From positions 953,782,097 to 953,846,096 of the forward strand of contig OY728121.1 in the NCBI GenBank assembly GCA_963277665.1: a stretch of DNA of 64,000 bases, in the 5' to 3' direction. How positions within the stretch are numbered: the first letter of the stretch is position 1; every line of letters begins with the position of its first letter. The notes below the pieces were generated by a model. That model was not told the origin of the DNA. It searched no databases and was given only the letters and a program-made list of their open reading frames with translations. Positions 47,526-60,576 of the stretch are shown piece by piece. This DNA comes from Viscum album (taxonomy: Eukaryota; Streptophyta; Magnoliopsida; Santalales; Viscaceae). Position numbers and translations under genes: made by a program.

Positions 47526-49428
47526 TGATTTTTGGTACTAAGTGCAGAAAATATGCAGTAAAAAACAAGAATTTAAAATTTTATGTTGTGATTAACATCA
47601 TGAAGTCATCTCCAACATAATCGTTTCTCGGTTACAATGTGAGGATCTCATGTAATTTAATTTCTGAAAAAAACGAAAAGGTACCTCTTCTGATTTCAAT
47701 TGGAAACATGTTTCACTCATCACCAAAGATTGTCACTCGATGGAACTATAGTCATATCCCTCTAGATCATCCTCATTTACTTCAAAATTTTGTGGGAACA
47801 TCAATCATTTATATTTGGGTTTTATCATAGTGATCTGATGATTCCTTCAACATCTTGATGATAACTGCAGTGCCGATCATTTGATATGTGAAGAAAGGCT
47901 TGGATGAATCACTTAGATTGGTTATTTATCTCTCTAGGATGTATAAGATATGAGTGAGAGGATCTCAAATTTTTACAAATGAAGAGTGGTGTGAATAGGA
48001 GCCTATTCTTCCTTATATAGTGAAGTATAAAATACCCGAAATTGGATCCCCAACCCCTGAATATTTATTACTCTCTACATAAGACATAAATGACATGTTT
48101 TTACCAACTAAATATTTAATAAATTTCATTTATATTTTTATCACTTAAATGTAATATAAAAAATATATTACATGGTAAAATTGAGTCAGTATATATTTTC
48201 CCATGTATTTACTTAAATACTAGTAAATAAATTAAATAAATTAATTCAATTCTAATTATTCTATAGTTTAATAATAATGAATTAATTTATTCCTTATTGA
48301 TCATTCATTAAATATTTTCCCATGTATTTACTTAAATACTAGTACATACATTAAATAAATTAATTTGATTCCAATTATTATATAGTTGAATAAAAATTAA
48401 TTAATTAATTCCTTAGTGATCATTTATACTTGGACGTTTCCTGGACCCCATGGTGGGGCCCACCATTTCCTATACTCTTGTTCATTATAATATGATAAAC
48501 TTTTGAATATACTAAGTGTGTGACCCTCTAGACCCTTATCTCAATAGTAGTGAATACTATTCATAGATCGGGAGTTATCTTCTAGCAACCCATCAAGGAC
48601 CATAAGGATATAAGAAATAATCATAGCAATGACAACCTCTTATGAACACACACCATGTAATAAAACATCATTATCATGTGATATCTAAGGAATCCGGACA
48701 TGCACTTCATGTCATCATAATTTCTTTCTTTATTATTAGTTGACCTTACAAGATGGAGATACCTTCTTATACTATAGGCATGGATTTGGAAAAGGTACTG
48801 CCATCCAGATCAACTAGGTCTAGGATATCACTTCCTATTAGAAGTGATAAATTCTGTTTTATTATTCATTCAATTTAATTTCATCAATGACAGACCCAAC
48901 ATAATCTACCTCAACATGATATAAATGTAATGGATTTAATATTGTATAAAATTATATAATCAAAATTATACACTAATAATAATATCAATTCCAAAGATTG
49001 TTGCACTTGTTCATAGATAGTAACTACCAATAACACCTAAAACACATGGTATTCATATTGGTCAGTTATTCCTAATTATATCATCCACTCAAGATAACCA
49101 AGTGAGATCTTCATGAGAATAAGTATCAATGATTATGATCCCCTAGCACCTAATGGTCACACATCATTTGTGTCCTTCCAACATGATGTAACTGGACCAT
49201 TGGATAAAGTTAAAGGATACTGTCATAATATCTCTATGTTCTCATTAAATCATGGGAACAATTATAACCTATTGATAAAGTAGTATAAATATAGTACCAT
49301 ATAAATAGTGGGTGAAAAAATATTAACACTATTATATTATGAATACATCATGCATAGCACATTGTTACCTGAAGTGGTAATAGATTAGTACTCTTCAAGT
49401 TGAGTTTGGGGAACCCACTTTTACAACA
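47526..49428 (-). repeat. Ty1/copia 3' LTR (about 1.9 kb)
   Basis: The right end is ...CTTTTACAACA at 49428, so the minus strand starts TGTTGTAAAAG directly after an AAGTGGGAG polypurine tract, a very common copia junction. The left end is placed at TG 47526, where similarity to the E+ LTR stops; it could be a few bases off. It contains a two-copy tandem at 48196-48433. The 63-codon plus-strand frame at 47639-47830 is not a recognisable protein. Confidence 0.7.
48196..48433. repeat. 119-bp tandem duplication in the copia LTR
   Basis: Two copies starting TTTTCCCATGTATTTACTTA at 48196 and 48315, exactly 119 bp apart, both with TTAAATAAATTAATT and a TGATCATT end. Confidence 0.88.
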
Positions 49429-49525
49429 CTCCCACTTAAACTAAACTAGAATTTATAATTATCCTAGTGAGAAATAACATTATAAATCATTATTTGGAAG
49501 GTTTATGGATTTTTTTATTGGCCCT
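49429..49525 (-). other. Copia polypurine tract and 3' untranslated end
   Basis: The minus strand reads TTTAAGTGGGAG just before the LTR. Ninety-seven bases remain before the Athila insertion; the copia interior continues at 60577. Confidence 0.7.
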
Positions 49526-51252
49526 TGGTATCACCTAAATTTACCCAAGGTTTTAGGGTTAAGAGGTCGCTTGCAGTTTAGATTGTGTTGTAAAATCCTT
49601 AGAGACCTAAGAAGTAACCTACAGACATGTACATTATATGGATTGTGTTTGGATACGAAGATTCCAACTTTAGGTTGATTTTAGATGGGTTTAAAAGAAC
49701 ACTAACATATCTAAGTTAATTCAAATTAAGATAAATAGTTGATCCTAGTTTATCACTTGGGGTGGATTGGATGAATTCCTTTTTAAACAATTTCAATTTT
49801 ATTAACTCGAGAAGGATTTATACAATTAATTCAATATAAACTTGTCACTTAATGGTTAAGCACCTTCAAAAACACATTCTAATCACCTATACACATGTAG
49901 GACCATTTTCATAAGCAATCCAATGTAAAGGATATTATTAGCACATAAAAGTGGAGCGAATAAATTCAATGTGGAAGAGTAAGAGAGAAAATCATTGAAT
50001 AAAAGAAACTAAAATAAAATAAATTAATAAAAAATTGGAGAGTGATAAATAAAATTCAATCTAGCCCCATTCGACTACCTTGGATCAAATCATAAAATAT
50101 TTATCCCTCCATGGATGACATGTTCTCAATTGAAGTGGGAAGTAGACTTACGAGGGTGGAATTGAAGAAGTAAAAACAATAAAATAATGATCACTCCACC
50201 GTTGTGTGATAAATTTCACAAGTTATGGTGTGAATAAATTCACACCTTGAGAAAATAGTATCAATTTAATATAAATAAGAACATAATAAGAGGAAATTAT
50301 GAACTTTTATTAAGAAACTAATGTGAATTGAACAACATACATGAGAAAGAAATGTGATTACAAACACAAAGAAAAATCATAACACTACAATGAAACCAAG
50401 AACCCAAGATGCTCAACTACTCCACAAACACTACCTTAAATAAAGATTTAGGAATCATTGGGTATAGATAAAAACATTACAAGTCTTCCCACTTGGTTAT
50501 GGTAGGCCTAGGGTGGTAGAAAGTTTGTGGAATTTATACTTTTCCACCCTTGACACAAAGTGGAATCCCACTTACATCCACCGTACAGAGGCACCTAAAT
50601 GACCTTATAGATGGAAGAATTAGGGTGGTACATAGAATAATAAAATGGATCCCCATATTTCTCCTAACATCCTCTAAAATTTAAGCCCAAATGGTTTTTA
50701 TTGCGAGATATGATTGAAATGGGGGAATGTTTTTCTAGGCCACAGAATCTGGACCAAAATTTTATCTTTAACTCTGGCTTCCTAGAACTCCATTAAAACA
50801 TCTGAATTAGTTCTTTTAACTATTGGATGAAATTTTCCCCTTGATATATTATATATTCATTTGAATTTTTATAATTATTTGTCTTATATCATGTCTGATA
50901 TAATCTCTTTATTGGGATGCTATCCAGTTTACTTTTCTCAGAATGTTGTTGATTCAAGGCCCACTTTGGTGGTCTTCCAATGTGAATCTTCAAGTGCTCA
51001 AAAATCATGAATTGTTCTTTATAGCATGGGAGACCTGAAACTAAAATATTCAAATAAAATCAGCACCATTTTGAGTTTTAGTAGGTGTTCAATTATGTAA
51101 CAAGTAATAGTACACTTTAACAAATAATTATAATCATAATGTGAATTAATGTTCAAACAGTAAAATGCACTAAAAATGGTGTTTATGAATAATGAAGTTC
51201 ATGAATATTATAATATAAAAAATTAATATTATCCAATTTTATTATCTAATCA
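49526..51252 (-). repeat. Athila 3' LTR (1727 bp)
   Basis: Starts TGGTATCACCTAAATTTACC and ends ...ATCTAATCA (minus strand TGATTAGATAAT). Collinear over its length with 58851-60576. Non-coding. Confidence 0.87.
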
Positions 51253-51264
51253 CACCCCCAACTT
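51253..51264 (-). other. Athila polypurine tract
   Basis: The minus strand reads AAGTTGGGGGTG directly before the 3' LTR. Confidence 0.75.
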
Positions 51265-53090
51265 ATGTTTTTCTAGTCCCATGAAAAATATATCTCAAAA
51301 ATATGAAATTCAAATTCCCTTTTCCAAAAACATTTTAATACACAATGATCACCAAAAACCCTTATACTAAACAATTATGAAACCCATAAAAGTATTTTAA
51401 TACAAGATAGTTTCATAAGCATATCTCAATCCCAATCCCATTACATTGTTTAAATATATTTACATATTTCAACCACTATCAATTAAGCATGATGATGTGT
51501 TGTGCATCATAATAGATATGGGGGTTCATCTTATTTAAGAGGAAAATGATGTAAGCACTAGGTGGAATAAATTTCAATATTAATACGAGTATTCAAATTT
51601 TTTAAAAATTTTCCATGGTAAGTGAAATTTCACTCAATAGATTCAACCCATGTAGTGAGACTTTTCCGATGACTCTCAGGCTCAAATACCTTAGGGCACC
51701 AAGTGATGCCCACATAATTGGTCATCATCTCATGTTAACTCCGTCAAAAAAAATCAAATTACCACAAATAGAGATAAAATTACTAACTCTGGGCCAGATA
51801 ACTATGGAGTCATGATCAAAAAGTTCCAAAATCCATGCATTATGTCATTTCATTGCTATACACACAAATTTATTGTTTTTTATTGAATACTCATATTAAA
51901 ACTAAAATGATCACCAAACCTATGATATTTATTTTGGGGACCCCATGAACTCAAAATAATACCCCACTATCCAAAGGACGTTCGTTATGATCTTTTTTTA
52001 TTTGGATGAAAATATAAATGATGAAATATTACATTAGACAACCACACTTTCTGAAATCTATGCTAATGAAGTTATGCATGGATCAAAATCAAAATCAGGG
52101 CTTACTAAATTATTTGATATTTAGTTTCAAAGTTTTCAATGTGTATTATCATGTTCAAATTTAGAGAAATGTTTCCTTCCATTTACACACATTTTTTATT
52201 TCACAAGGATTTTTTTTATTTTCACCCTCCAACATAGAATAACATTTTCTACAGTGTTTAAAGAAAATAAAACTTAAAAGGGGTAGAGGAAAGGAGTTCA
52301 AATAGGACATTGAAAATGAGAATCATGGAATGAAGTCACTCAGGGGTTGAAGTTTATGTTCGTGATGGTCCAATTTAATCCTTTGATATCCATGCCGCTC
52401 GTAGAGTTCCATAGAAGAACAAGGAAAAAGAAAAAAACAAACAAACAAACAATATATATATAATAAAAAATTAAAATATATGTATATATACAGAAATTAT
52501 AAAATAAGAAAGCACTATAAGCTGTAGGTTAGTGTAAATCACGTGCCCCTATCACCATTTGGTCCCAGGATTGAGTCCACACGGCTTCTCCAGTTGTGAC
52601 AGGGTTTTCCCCATGACCTACGATGTATCCTTTAATTCTTTTTAGTAATTATTATTTTTTTGAATTTTTATTTTAACCTGAAAACATATAAAAATTAAAT
52701 AGAATAAACTGTTGATACATTGTCTTCTTTTTAAATTTCTAGGAAAGGTATTACTCAAGAATCACACCACATGACATGGATGAAAACAATGCTCCCCTTT
52801 CATATGCATCCATACTCATAATAGAAGAACATGTCAACAGTCTATGGTACTATCATATTCAAAGTTTATTGATTAATTATTATTTTTTTAAATATCAAAA
52901 TGATTCATTAATCCTATTTAAAAAAAAGATGATTCATAATGATTGGAAACATGAAAATCATGGGTTGCCTCTCATGCAACACTTTTGTTTAACATCGTTA
53001 GCCCAACATGGATCCAAAATCGATCAATTTTTTCCAGGTTCATAGGTTGTCTCATTTAACTCAGCCTCTGTTTCCTATTTATTTAATGAT
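51265..53090 (-). other. Athila post-integrase region
   Basis: About 1.8 kb between the end of pol and the polypurine tract, where some Athila elements carry an envelope-like frame. I see none: the open pieces are short and lack a signal peptide or membrane pattern. One recognisable block lies at 52966-52998, GTTAAACAAAAGTG...GAGGCAACCC on the minus strand, a sequence commonly found just downstream of pol in Athila-type elements. A (CAAA)n and (TA)n simple repeat sits at about 52434-52470. Confidence 0.55.
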
Positions 53091-54375
53091 TCAATGAATT
53101 ATTTTAACATGTGAACATTTACTTTGAAAATGTGATCACCGGAGGGATCCTAAATCTCAACTCCCTCGTGGGTGTAAACATGATGCACTATGAATGGACC
53201 TGACCATCTAGACCTTAACTTTCTCGAATATAAATGAAGTTTTGAACTATATAAGAGCACAAATTTTCTTAGTTCAAAGTGTTTTACTTTCATTTTATTC
53301 AATTAATAGGATTGAACTCTAGATTAATTTATCCTTGAATTTTTATAAGCCTACATACTAAGTTTCTCAAGTTCATTAAGATTTAATTTCCTCTTTTCTT
53401 TGGCCAAAGAAATGTCAAAATTAATTTTTTTGATTTCACAAAATGCCTTATGCTCAATTTCAAAACATAAATGGAATGATTTTTCATAAACCAACCTATA
53501 TGATGACATGCTTATGATGGTTTTGAATGTTGTACTATATTCCCAAAGGGAATCTAAGAGTTTATCATACCAATATTTCCTAGAGGGACTGATAGTTTTT
53601 TCAAGAATTTTCTTAATATCACTATTCACTAACTCAGCTTGACCATTGGTTTGAGGATGATATGCAGTGGAAACTTTATGAGAAATACCACACTTAGACA
53701 TGATTGAAGAGAAGGGGGTTGCAAAAATGATTTCCTCGATCACTGATTATATCCCTATGAATTCCAAATTTGAGAAAATATATGCTCTTTCAGATGTCGG
53801 ATCACAACATGATGGTCGTTGGACTTGGTGGGAATAGCCTCAACCCATTTCAAGATATAATCAACAACTAAGAAGATTTAGATGTATCCCCTATAGTTTG
53901 TGAAGGGTACTATGAAATAAATTCCCCAAAAATAAAATATTTCGATGACCAGAATGGGAGTGATGGTCATTTGATTCCTTTTAGTAATGGATCCAAATTT
54001 TTGACATTGAGGACAACTTCTTCATAATTGGAAGGAATACTTAATGAGGTTAGGCCAGTAGAAACAACTTTGGAGGAACTTTTCAGTGGTGTTCCTTATG
54101 GAAAAGTGGCCTCTACATGCCTCCCCATGACAGAATTTTAAAATGGACTCTTGCTCAAACTCAGGAACACATCTCCTAATGATTTGATCAGGATAGAACT
54201 CTAAGAGGTAAGGATCATCAAACAAATAGTTTTTGACATCAAAAAGGAATTTACTCTTATATTGGGTCCCAAGGAATTTTGGAATGTCACCCATAACCAA
54301 ATGGTTTTCTATGTCATCGTACCATGGGAAATAACTCACAGAATAGAGGTGCTCATTAGGAAATGAATCAGACAC
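53091..54375 (-). pseudogene. Athila integrase
   Basis: The first piece (54022-54375) has DQIIRRCVPE, CHGEACRGHFS and FYWPNL, the zinc-binding domain of Athila integrases. The second (53351-53743) has the end of the catalytic core, STAYHPQTNGQAEL, then LDSLWEYSTTFKT and RLVYEKSFHLCFE, with the DDE Glu position in the ILEKT segment upstream of it. Past an in-frame stop, [10 protein letters not shown] near 53190-53230 marks the C-terminal GPY/F module. It is broken into at least three pieces by stops and shifts. Confidence 0.88.
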
Positions 54376-54389
54376 AAAAAGGTGATGCG

Positions 54390-54900
54390 AGTTGTCTTTG
54401 AATTTAATCCTTGAGAGGTGATCAGCTTCAACATTTTCAACACCCTATTTATCCTTAATGGTTAAATCAAACTCTTTAATACGAATGAACCGCCTAATCA
54501 ATCTATCCTTGGCATCTTTTTTTTTGGAAAAGGTATTTCAGGTTTGAATGGTCGATGAAGACAATGATGGGTGATCCTAAGAGATAGGACCTGAATTTCT
54601 ATAAGGGAAAACAACAATAGGAAACTATTTCTCAGTGGTGGTGTATTTGATTTGTGAATCATTTAAATATTTTCTTGTATAAGAAATGACACATGGAGTT
54701 TTCTAACACTGTTTTCATAAGACTACTCCTACAGTGAATTCACTCGCATCACACATGATCTCAAAAGGAAGCTTCAAAATTGGAGATTTCATGATAGGTG
54801 GAGAGATAAGAGTTGACTTGAGTGTATAGAATGATTCATCAAAGCTTTCTGTCCATAAAAATGGATCATCATTCACTAATAGATCACAAAGTGGCTGAGA
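54390..54900 (-). pseudogene. Athila RNase H remnant
   Basis: The C-terminal signature ENVEADHLSR is readable at about 54410-54445. The rest is heavily shifted and recognised by position between RT and integrase. Confidence 0.65.
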
Positions 54901-54909
54901 AATAGAGTT

Positions 54910-55690
54910 GAAATTCCTAATGAACCTTCTATATAAACCATAATGTCATATTAAGGACCTCACTTCCTTAATAGTTTTAGGAGAGGTAAGGTGACGAATG
55001 ATGTAATCATTATCTTTATCAACTTAAATCCATCTACCAAAGACAAGATGGCTTTGAACAAGTCCTTACTTTACTATGAAATGGTATTTTTCCAATTTAG
55101 GATGAAATTCTTATCCTCGCATCTTGACAAAAATCTTTCAACTTTCAGAAGGCATCCCTCAAAAGTATACCCAAAGATATAGAAGTAATCTATGAAGACC
55201 TCTAAATAATCCCCCACCATGTCGGAGAAGATTCCCAGGATGCACTGCTATAAGGTACCAAGAGATTTACAGAACCCAAAGGGAATGCGCTTGAAGTAAA
55301 AAGTTCCAAATGGACAAGTGAAGTTTGTTTTTCCATGATCCTCTAAGGATACCTCTATTTGATTATACCCTGAGAATCTATCTAAGAAGCAATATAATTG
55401 ATGTCTTACCACTCGCTCAAGGACTTGATCAATAAAGGGAAATGGGAAATGGTCTTTCTTGGTAAAATATTTGAGCTTCCTATAGTCAATACATACTCTC
55501 TATCCACTACTAACCCTTGTGAAGAGAAGTTCACCATCCTCATTGGTGATCACAGTGATTCCAGCATTATTTGGGACAACTTAAATTGGGCTTACCCACT
55601 CACTCTCAATAATGGGGTAGATGATACCTGCTTTCAAAAACTTAAGAAGTTATTTCCTTGACACATCCATAAGATTTGGATTAATTCTCC
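54910..55690 (-). pseudogene. Athila reverse transcriptase
   Basis: On the minus strand one can read KKDHFPFPFIDQ, FLDRFSGYNQIEV, TCPFGTFYFKRIPFG and, at the active site, EVFIDYFY (55181-55200). The Athila motif is normally FMDDF, so the second catalytic Asp is replaced by Tyr (codon at 55186-55188). Stops also occur (for example after GTL). The plus-strand open frame at 55398-55661 is a shadow. Confidence 0.85.
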
Positions 55691-55829
55691 ATTGAGGTTG
55701 ACTACATGGTTTGGATTCAAATTCAAGAAAAATCCTATGATTTCCAATGAGTGGGATAATCCAAGGAATATCATAAAGGGTCCATCCAATTACTTTCTTA
55801 TGATTTCTTATGAAATCTATACGCATAAT

Positions 55830-56600
55830 CTACTGATTGGGTTTAAGATAGGAAGAAATGAAAATAGGAAAGGCTTGACTCTCCCCTAAGAATGAATACT
55901 TGAGTGATGAAGGTAGAAAATTAAATTCAAGATTAGATTGGTTGTCACTTCCCAAGAAAGGATGGGACTTTGAATTAAACTCAGTTTCTTTGTTCAGATT
56001 TCTTGATAGAATTGGTTCCTTGTGAATTGAATTTTCATCCACTAAATTGGAATGATCGGTGTCAGGAATGGGTATGGACTCAATGTTATTGATTTTACTA
56101 ATGGTATCATTGATTGGTGATTTGATAAAATCATCAATAGTACTATCTGAAAGAGATTCAAGCCAATGAGACAAATTTCCTCATTTGAACAAAGAAAATC
56201 AATCTCTTCTTAACTTAAACATCATTCAGTAATTCCCTACTATTCCTCAAGTTCACTATCAACAATATCAATCCAATTAACCTCCTGGATCTCTTCATCA
56301 TCCCTAATTTTAGAGTTTTCATTGTAGATTTTTTGATCTAGGTTCATTTTTCTGAAGGTTATTATCAAGTTCCCATTTCTAACTCGGATGATTGAGTTGA
56401 TTGTTGCTAAGAAGGGACGACCAAGGATGATGTGGGTTTGCTCCCTAGGACCTAATATTGGGTGATTTTAAATGGAAATCAAGTCAGCTGGGTAAATTAA
56501 ATTTTCAAATTTCACCAAAACATCCTTTAAGATCCCCTTTTGAACTTGAGCACTACGACCAACAATTTGAAGAGTGACAGATTTGCGTTGGAGTTATTTG
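55830..56600 (-). pseudogene. Athila protease-RT linker
   Basis: A 114-codon piece (55830-56174) of acidic, Ser-rich sequence lies between protease and RT; the rest to 56600 is shifted. No catalytic motif is seen; linkers in this position are poorly conserved in the family. Confidence 0.5.
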
Positions 56601-56820
56601 ATCCCTAATTAAAAATACATGGCATAAGTAATGTGGTTCACACTAGCTCCCTGATCACAAAGGTATTTTACAACTTTGTTCTCTCCTATCTCAACATTGA
56701 TGTATGGAAATCCTGGATCTTTAAACTTTAGAGGAATGGTCCCCTGAATGTTCATACTCACATTAGTAGCCAAAAGGGAATGGTTTTTATGTGAAAATTT
56801 ACTTTTAAAAGTGAACAAGT
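56601..56820 (-). pseudogene. Athila aspartic protease
   Basis: A 69-codon piece with FKDPGFPYINVEIGE followed by YLCDQGASVNH; the D-x-G-A active site is kept as DQGAS (the family usually has DLGAS). Sited between gag and RT. Confidence 0.8.
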
Positions 56821-56862
56821 CCTTATGGTACTTTGAGTAAGTCGGAATGGTTTGTATTTCAT

Positions 56863-58729
56863 CTAGAAGGGGATGTTCAAATTAACCTGATAGAATATTT
56901 CCCTCAATGTTTCATTCAGTTCTAGTTTATATTTTCCTCTCATGCGTTGAGGGAAGGGAGCAGGTTGTTTGATTGTTTGGTGTTGTTGTAGTTCCTTCAC
57001 ATTCTCATTGGATTTTTCAGAATCTGTGGGTGGTTCTTCATCATTTTCATGCATTGTTGAAGATTTTAATTGTTCTGGAATAGTTTTTTTAGGTTTCTCA
57101 ATGGATTTACCACTTCTTAAAATATTCACTACTTTTAGTTGTTCATGAGAGGTTTTTTTATGACTAGATTCTCCCCTTCAAGTTTAGGATGGTACCTCCT
57201 AAGTAGGCACGGGTGCCTTCCTGGTTTTTATGGTTTGTAGTTCACGTTTAAGGGATGAGAATTCTGATTTAATTTTCTCTATTTGTTTACAAAACTATTC
57301 AAGGATTGGTAAAGGGATATATTGGGAAGGGGCTTGTGTTTGTAGGTTTATCCTAGGAGGATACTTTGGTTCTTGGATTGGTTATTGCATGGGTTGCTGA
57401 ATGGGTTATTGGTATTGGATATAATGGTGTTGGTATTGGACTGTTTGTGGTTGGAGTTGGATATGTTTTTGAAAATTTTGTGGATGGTAGGGTTTTAGTA
57501 CTTCTGGATGAATAGGTTGTTGGTTGGGTTGTTGTTTATCTTTCCAACGGAATCCTATATGGTAATTGTACCTTGGATTGAAAGTGTTTTGGTATTTTGG
57601 ATTCTGAAAGTTCATAGCATTGACCTCAATTGGTGGTCCTCCTAAAATAACGTATTTAATGGAAGGGATGGTTGGGAAGTTGTCAGTCTTGTGTTCATTT
57701 TTGTCACAAATTTTACAAACAGGGTCAATAGTTTGAATTTCACGGACCTTCCTAATATCGATCTCCTCGACCTTCCTAGTGAGTCCAACAAGCTTCGCCC
57801 TAAGTCTTTACTCCTCCCTAAGTGTGTGAAATCCACCAGATTTGGGTGGATTCTCATAGTATGGTGATGTTCCCCATGTTTGTTTTTTTTTCAGCAAGGA
57901 TTTCTAGATACTCATAAGCATCATTTGGGGCTTTGTTTTTAAATGTCCCATTACACATCATGTCAATGAATTTTTTGTTCATCGTTCCCAACCCTTCATA
58001 GAAAATTTGAACTTGTTCTGGGATTAAAAATCCATGGTGAGGTACCATGTTAAGTGAGTCTTTGAACCTTTCCAATGTTTAATAAAATGACTCCCATTCT
58101 TTTTCAAAAAAAAATTGGATGCCCTTTTTAAGTGAAATTGTGTTTTGATGGGGGAAGTATTTTTTGTAGAATTATATTTGTAATTGTTCCTAGGAGTGGA
58201 TTGATGTAGGTCTTATATTTTTTATCTAATTATTTTCATAATCCATTAGTGATAAAGTTAAGAGACTCATCTTAGCTGACTCAATTTGTTGTGGTGGGCA
58301 CATGGTTTCAACAATGTCGTTGAACTCTTTGACATGAAGGTATGGAATTTCTGACTTTATATCGTGGAATTTTGGAAGGTGGTTTAGGACGTGAGAGTTG
58401 AAAACATAGTGGTCTTATCTTAGGGAATAATGCCTAATGAAAGATGGTTCATTTTTTCAGATAGGTGTGAGGTAGTCATTCATGGTTTGATCGACTGCAT
58501 TCCCCAAGTTTGGGGCTTCCTCGTTTGGATTTCTATTTTGGTTCCAACATGAGTTTATGAATTTATTTATTTGAAGAAACTCCATTAAAATTGGCTCAAT
58601 TTTTGAATTATGAGTATTAGGAATATTTGGATCTAATGGGAAGATACCCCTAGGTGTGCTTGACTCCCCAACCCCATGACTTTCCACCCTGACTAATCTG
58701 ATTGAGTTATCACGGTTGTAGGCATACAT
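56863..58729 (-). pseudogene. Athila gag (broken)
   Basis: Five pieces in changing frames. The capsid part (57854-58075) has ERFKDSLNMVPHHGF, FYEGL and MCNGTFKNKAPNDAYEYLE, a hallmark of Athila gag. A zinc knuckle, VCKICDKNEH, is readable near 57700-57735 but its last Cys is lost. Then NPKYQNTFNPRYNYH (57406-57615), and finally ILRSGKS and PAPFPQRM...LNIPF (56863-57129), the segment that precedes protease in this family. The first Met at 58729 is a possible start, about 100 bp from the primer site. Confidence 0.85.
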
Positions 58730-58827
58730 GCGCCAAAAAAAGTGATAAAAGGAAAAGATAAGAGAATTTGAGGTGAGAAAAGTGAAATGGGGGAGAATAT
58801 AATAAGTATTGAGATGAATTACTTAGG

Positions 58828-58845
58828 TCCCCGGCAAAGGTTCTA
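58828..58845 (-). other. Athila primer-binding site (Asp tRNA)
   Basis: The minus strand reads TAGAACCTTTGCCGGGGA, 14 of 18 bases matching TGGCGCCGTTGCCGGGGA, the Asp-tRNA site typical of Athila. The conserved half is the GCCGGGGA end. Confidence 0.82.
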
Positions 58846-58850
58846 AAATT

Positions 58851-60576
58851 TGTTCTCATCCAAATTTACCCAAGATTTTAGGGTTAAGCAATCTCTTGTA
58901 GTTTAGCTTGGGTTGTCAAAACCTCAGAGAACTAATAAGTAACCTACTGACACGTACATTCTATGGATTGTTTTATTCTATGAAGTTAAATATTTGTGTT
59001 TATTTTAGATGGGTTTAAAGGATAATTAACATATCTAATTTAATTCAAATTAATATAAAGATTTTATCCTATTTTATCGCTCGGGGTGGATTGGATGAAT
59101 TCCTTTTTTAACGATTTCAATTTTATTAACAAGAGGGGTATTCATTCAATGAATTAAAATTAAACTCATCACTTATTGGTTAAACGCATTAAAAAACACA
59201 TTATAATAACCTATACACTTGTAGGATCATTTTCATGATCACTCTAAGCTAAAAGATCTTATTAGCACATAAAAGTGGGGTTAATAAATTCAATATGGAA
59301 GAGGAAGAGAGAAAATCATGGAATAAAAGAAACTCAAATAAATTAAATTGGTAAACATTTAGAGAGTGAGAAATAACATCCAATCCAACCACTTTATACT
59401 CCCTTGGATAAAATCATAAAATATTTATCCCTCCATTTATGACATGTTCTCAATGGAAGCGAGAAGTAGACTTATGCGGGTGGAATTGAGGAAGTAAAAA
59501 CAACAAAATAATGATCACGCCACCGTTGTGTGATAAATTTCACAAGGTATGGTGTAAATAAATTCAAACCTTGAGGAAATATTATTGATTTTAAATGTAG
59601 AAGAATAGAATAAGAGGAATGGAAGAACTTTTATTAGTAAACTAATGTTAATTGAACAACTTACATGAGAAACAAATGTGATTACAAACACAAAGCGGGT
59701 GCATAACACTACAATGTAACCAACCACCAAAGGTGATCAAATACTCCACAAAAACTACCTTAAATAAACATTTAGAAATCCTTCTGTTGAGACACAAACA
59801 TTCCGAGTCTTCCCATTTGAGTATGGTAGGCCTAGGGTGGTGGAAAGTTTTTGGAATTTAGACTTTTCCACCCTTGGCCCAAAATTCCATCCAGCTAGCA
59901 TCCACCTAACAGAGGCACCTAAATGACCTTATAGATGGATGAATTGGAGTGGTAAATGGAATAATAAAATGTATCCCCAGATTTCTCCTAAAATCCTCTA
60001 AAATTTAATCCCAAATGGATTTTTATTGTGATATATGGTCAAAATGGTCGAATGTTTTTCTAGGTCATAGAATATGGCTCAGAATATTATCTTCAACTTG
60101 GGATGCCTAGAAACCCATTAAAAAATCCAAATTATCTCTTTTCACTATTTGATGAATTGTTAACCTTTATATTCTATATCTTAATTTCAATTTTCAGAAT
60201 TATTGGGCTTGGATATTGGCCACTACAGTCTCTTTATTAGGCTACTGTCCAATTTACTTTGCCCAGAATGTTGTTGGTTCAAGGCCCACTTTGGTGGTCT
60301 TCCAATCTAAATCTTCAAGTGCTATAAAAACATGAATTTTTCTTATATTATGGGAGAAAAGATAATAAAATATGAAAATAAAATCAAGATCATTGTGATT
60401 TCTAAGTGGTGTTCAAATATATAACAAGTAATAACTCACTTTAACAAAGAATTACAATCATAATGTGAAATAATGTTCAAATTGTAAAATGCAGTAAAAA
60501 TGGTTTCTATGAATAATGATGCATATGAATATTATAATATAAAAAATTAATATTATCCTCTTTCATTGGATAATCA
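58851..60576 (-). repeat. Athila 5' LTR (1726 bp)
   Basis: Starts TGTTCTCATCCAAATTTACC and ends ...GGATAATCA. One base different in length from the 3' LTR despite many substitutions. Non-coding. Confidence 0.87.

Larger units (their letters stand above)
49526..60576 (-). mobile_element. Athila-type Ty3/gypsy element
   Basis: Two LTRs of 1.73 kb (49526-51252 and 58851-60576) flank 7.6 kb with gag, protease, RT, RNase H and integrase in order on the minus strand, plus an Asp-tRNA primer site. Gag, integrase and the pol C-terminus have motifs specific to Athila/Tat. No envelope-like frame is seen in the 1.8 kb after integrase. All genes are broken. Flanks GGCCC and GGCCA may be a decayed target duplication, offset by one base from the LTR start I chose. 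Confidence 0.9.

Noticed and set aside
51265..53090. Possible envelope-like gene after the Athila integrase
   Set aside because: No frame of meaningful length with a signal peptide or membrane segment; the 89-codon plus-strand frame at 52776-53045 is on the wrong strand for the element.
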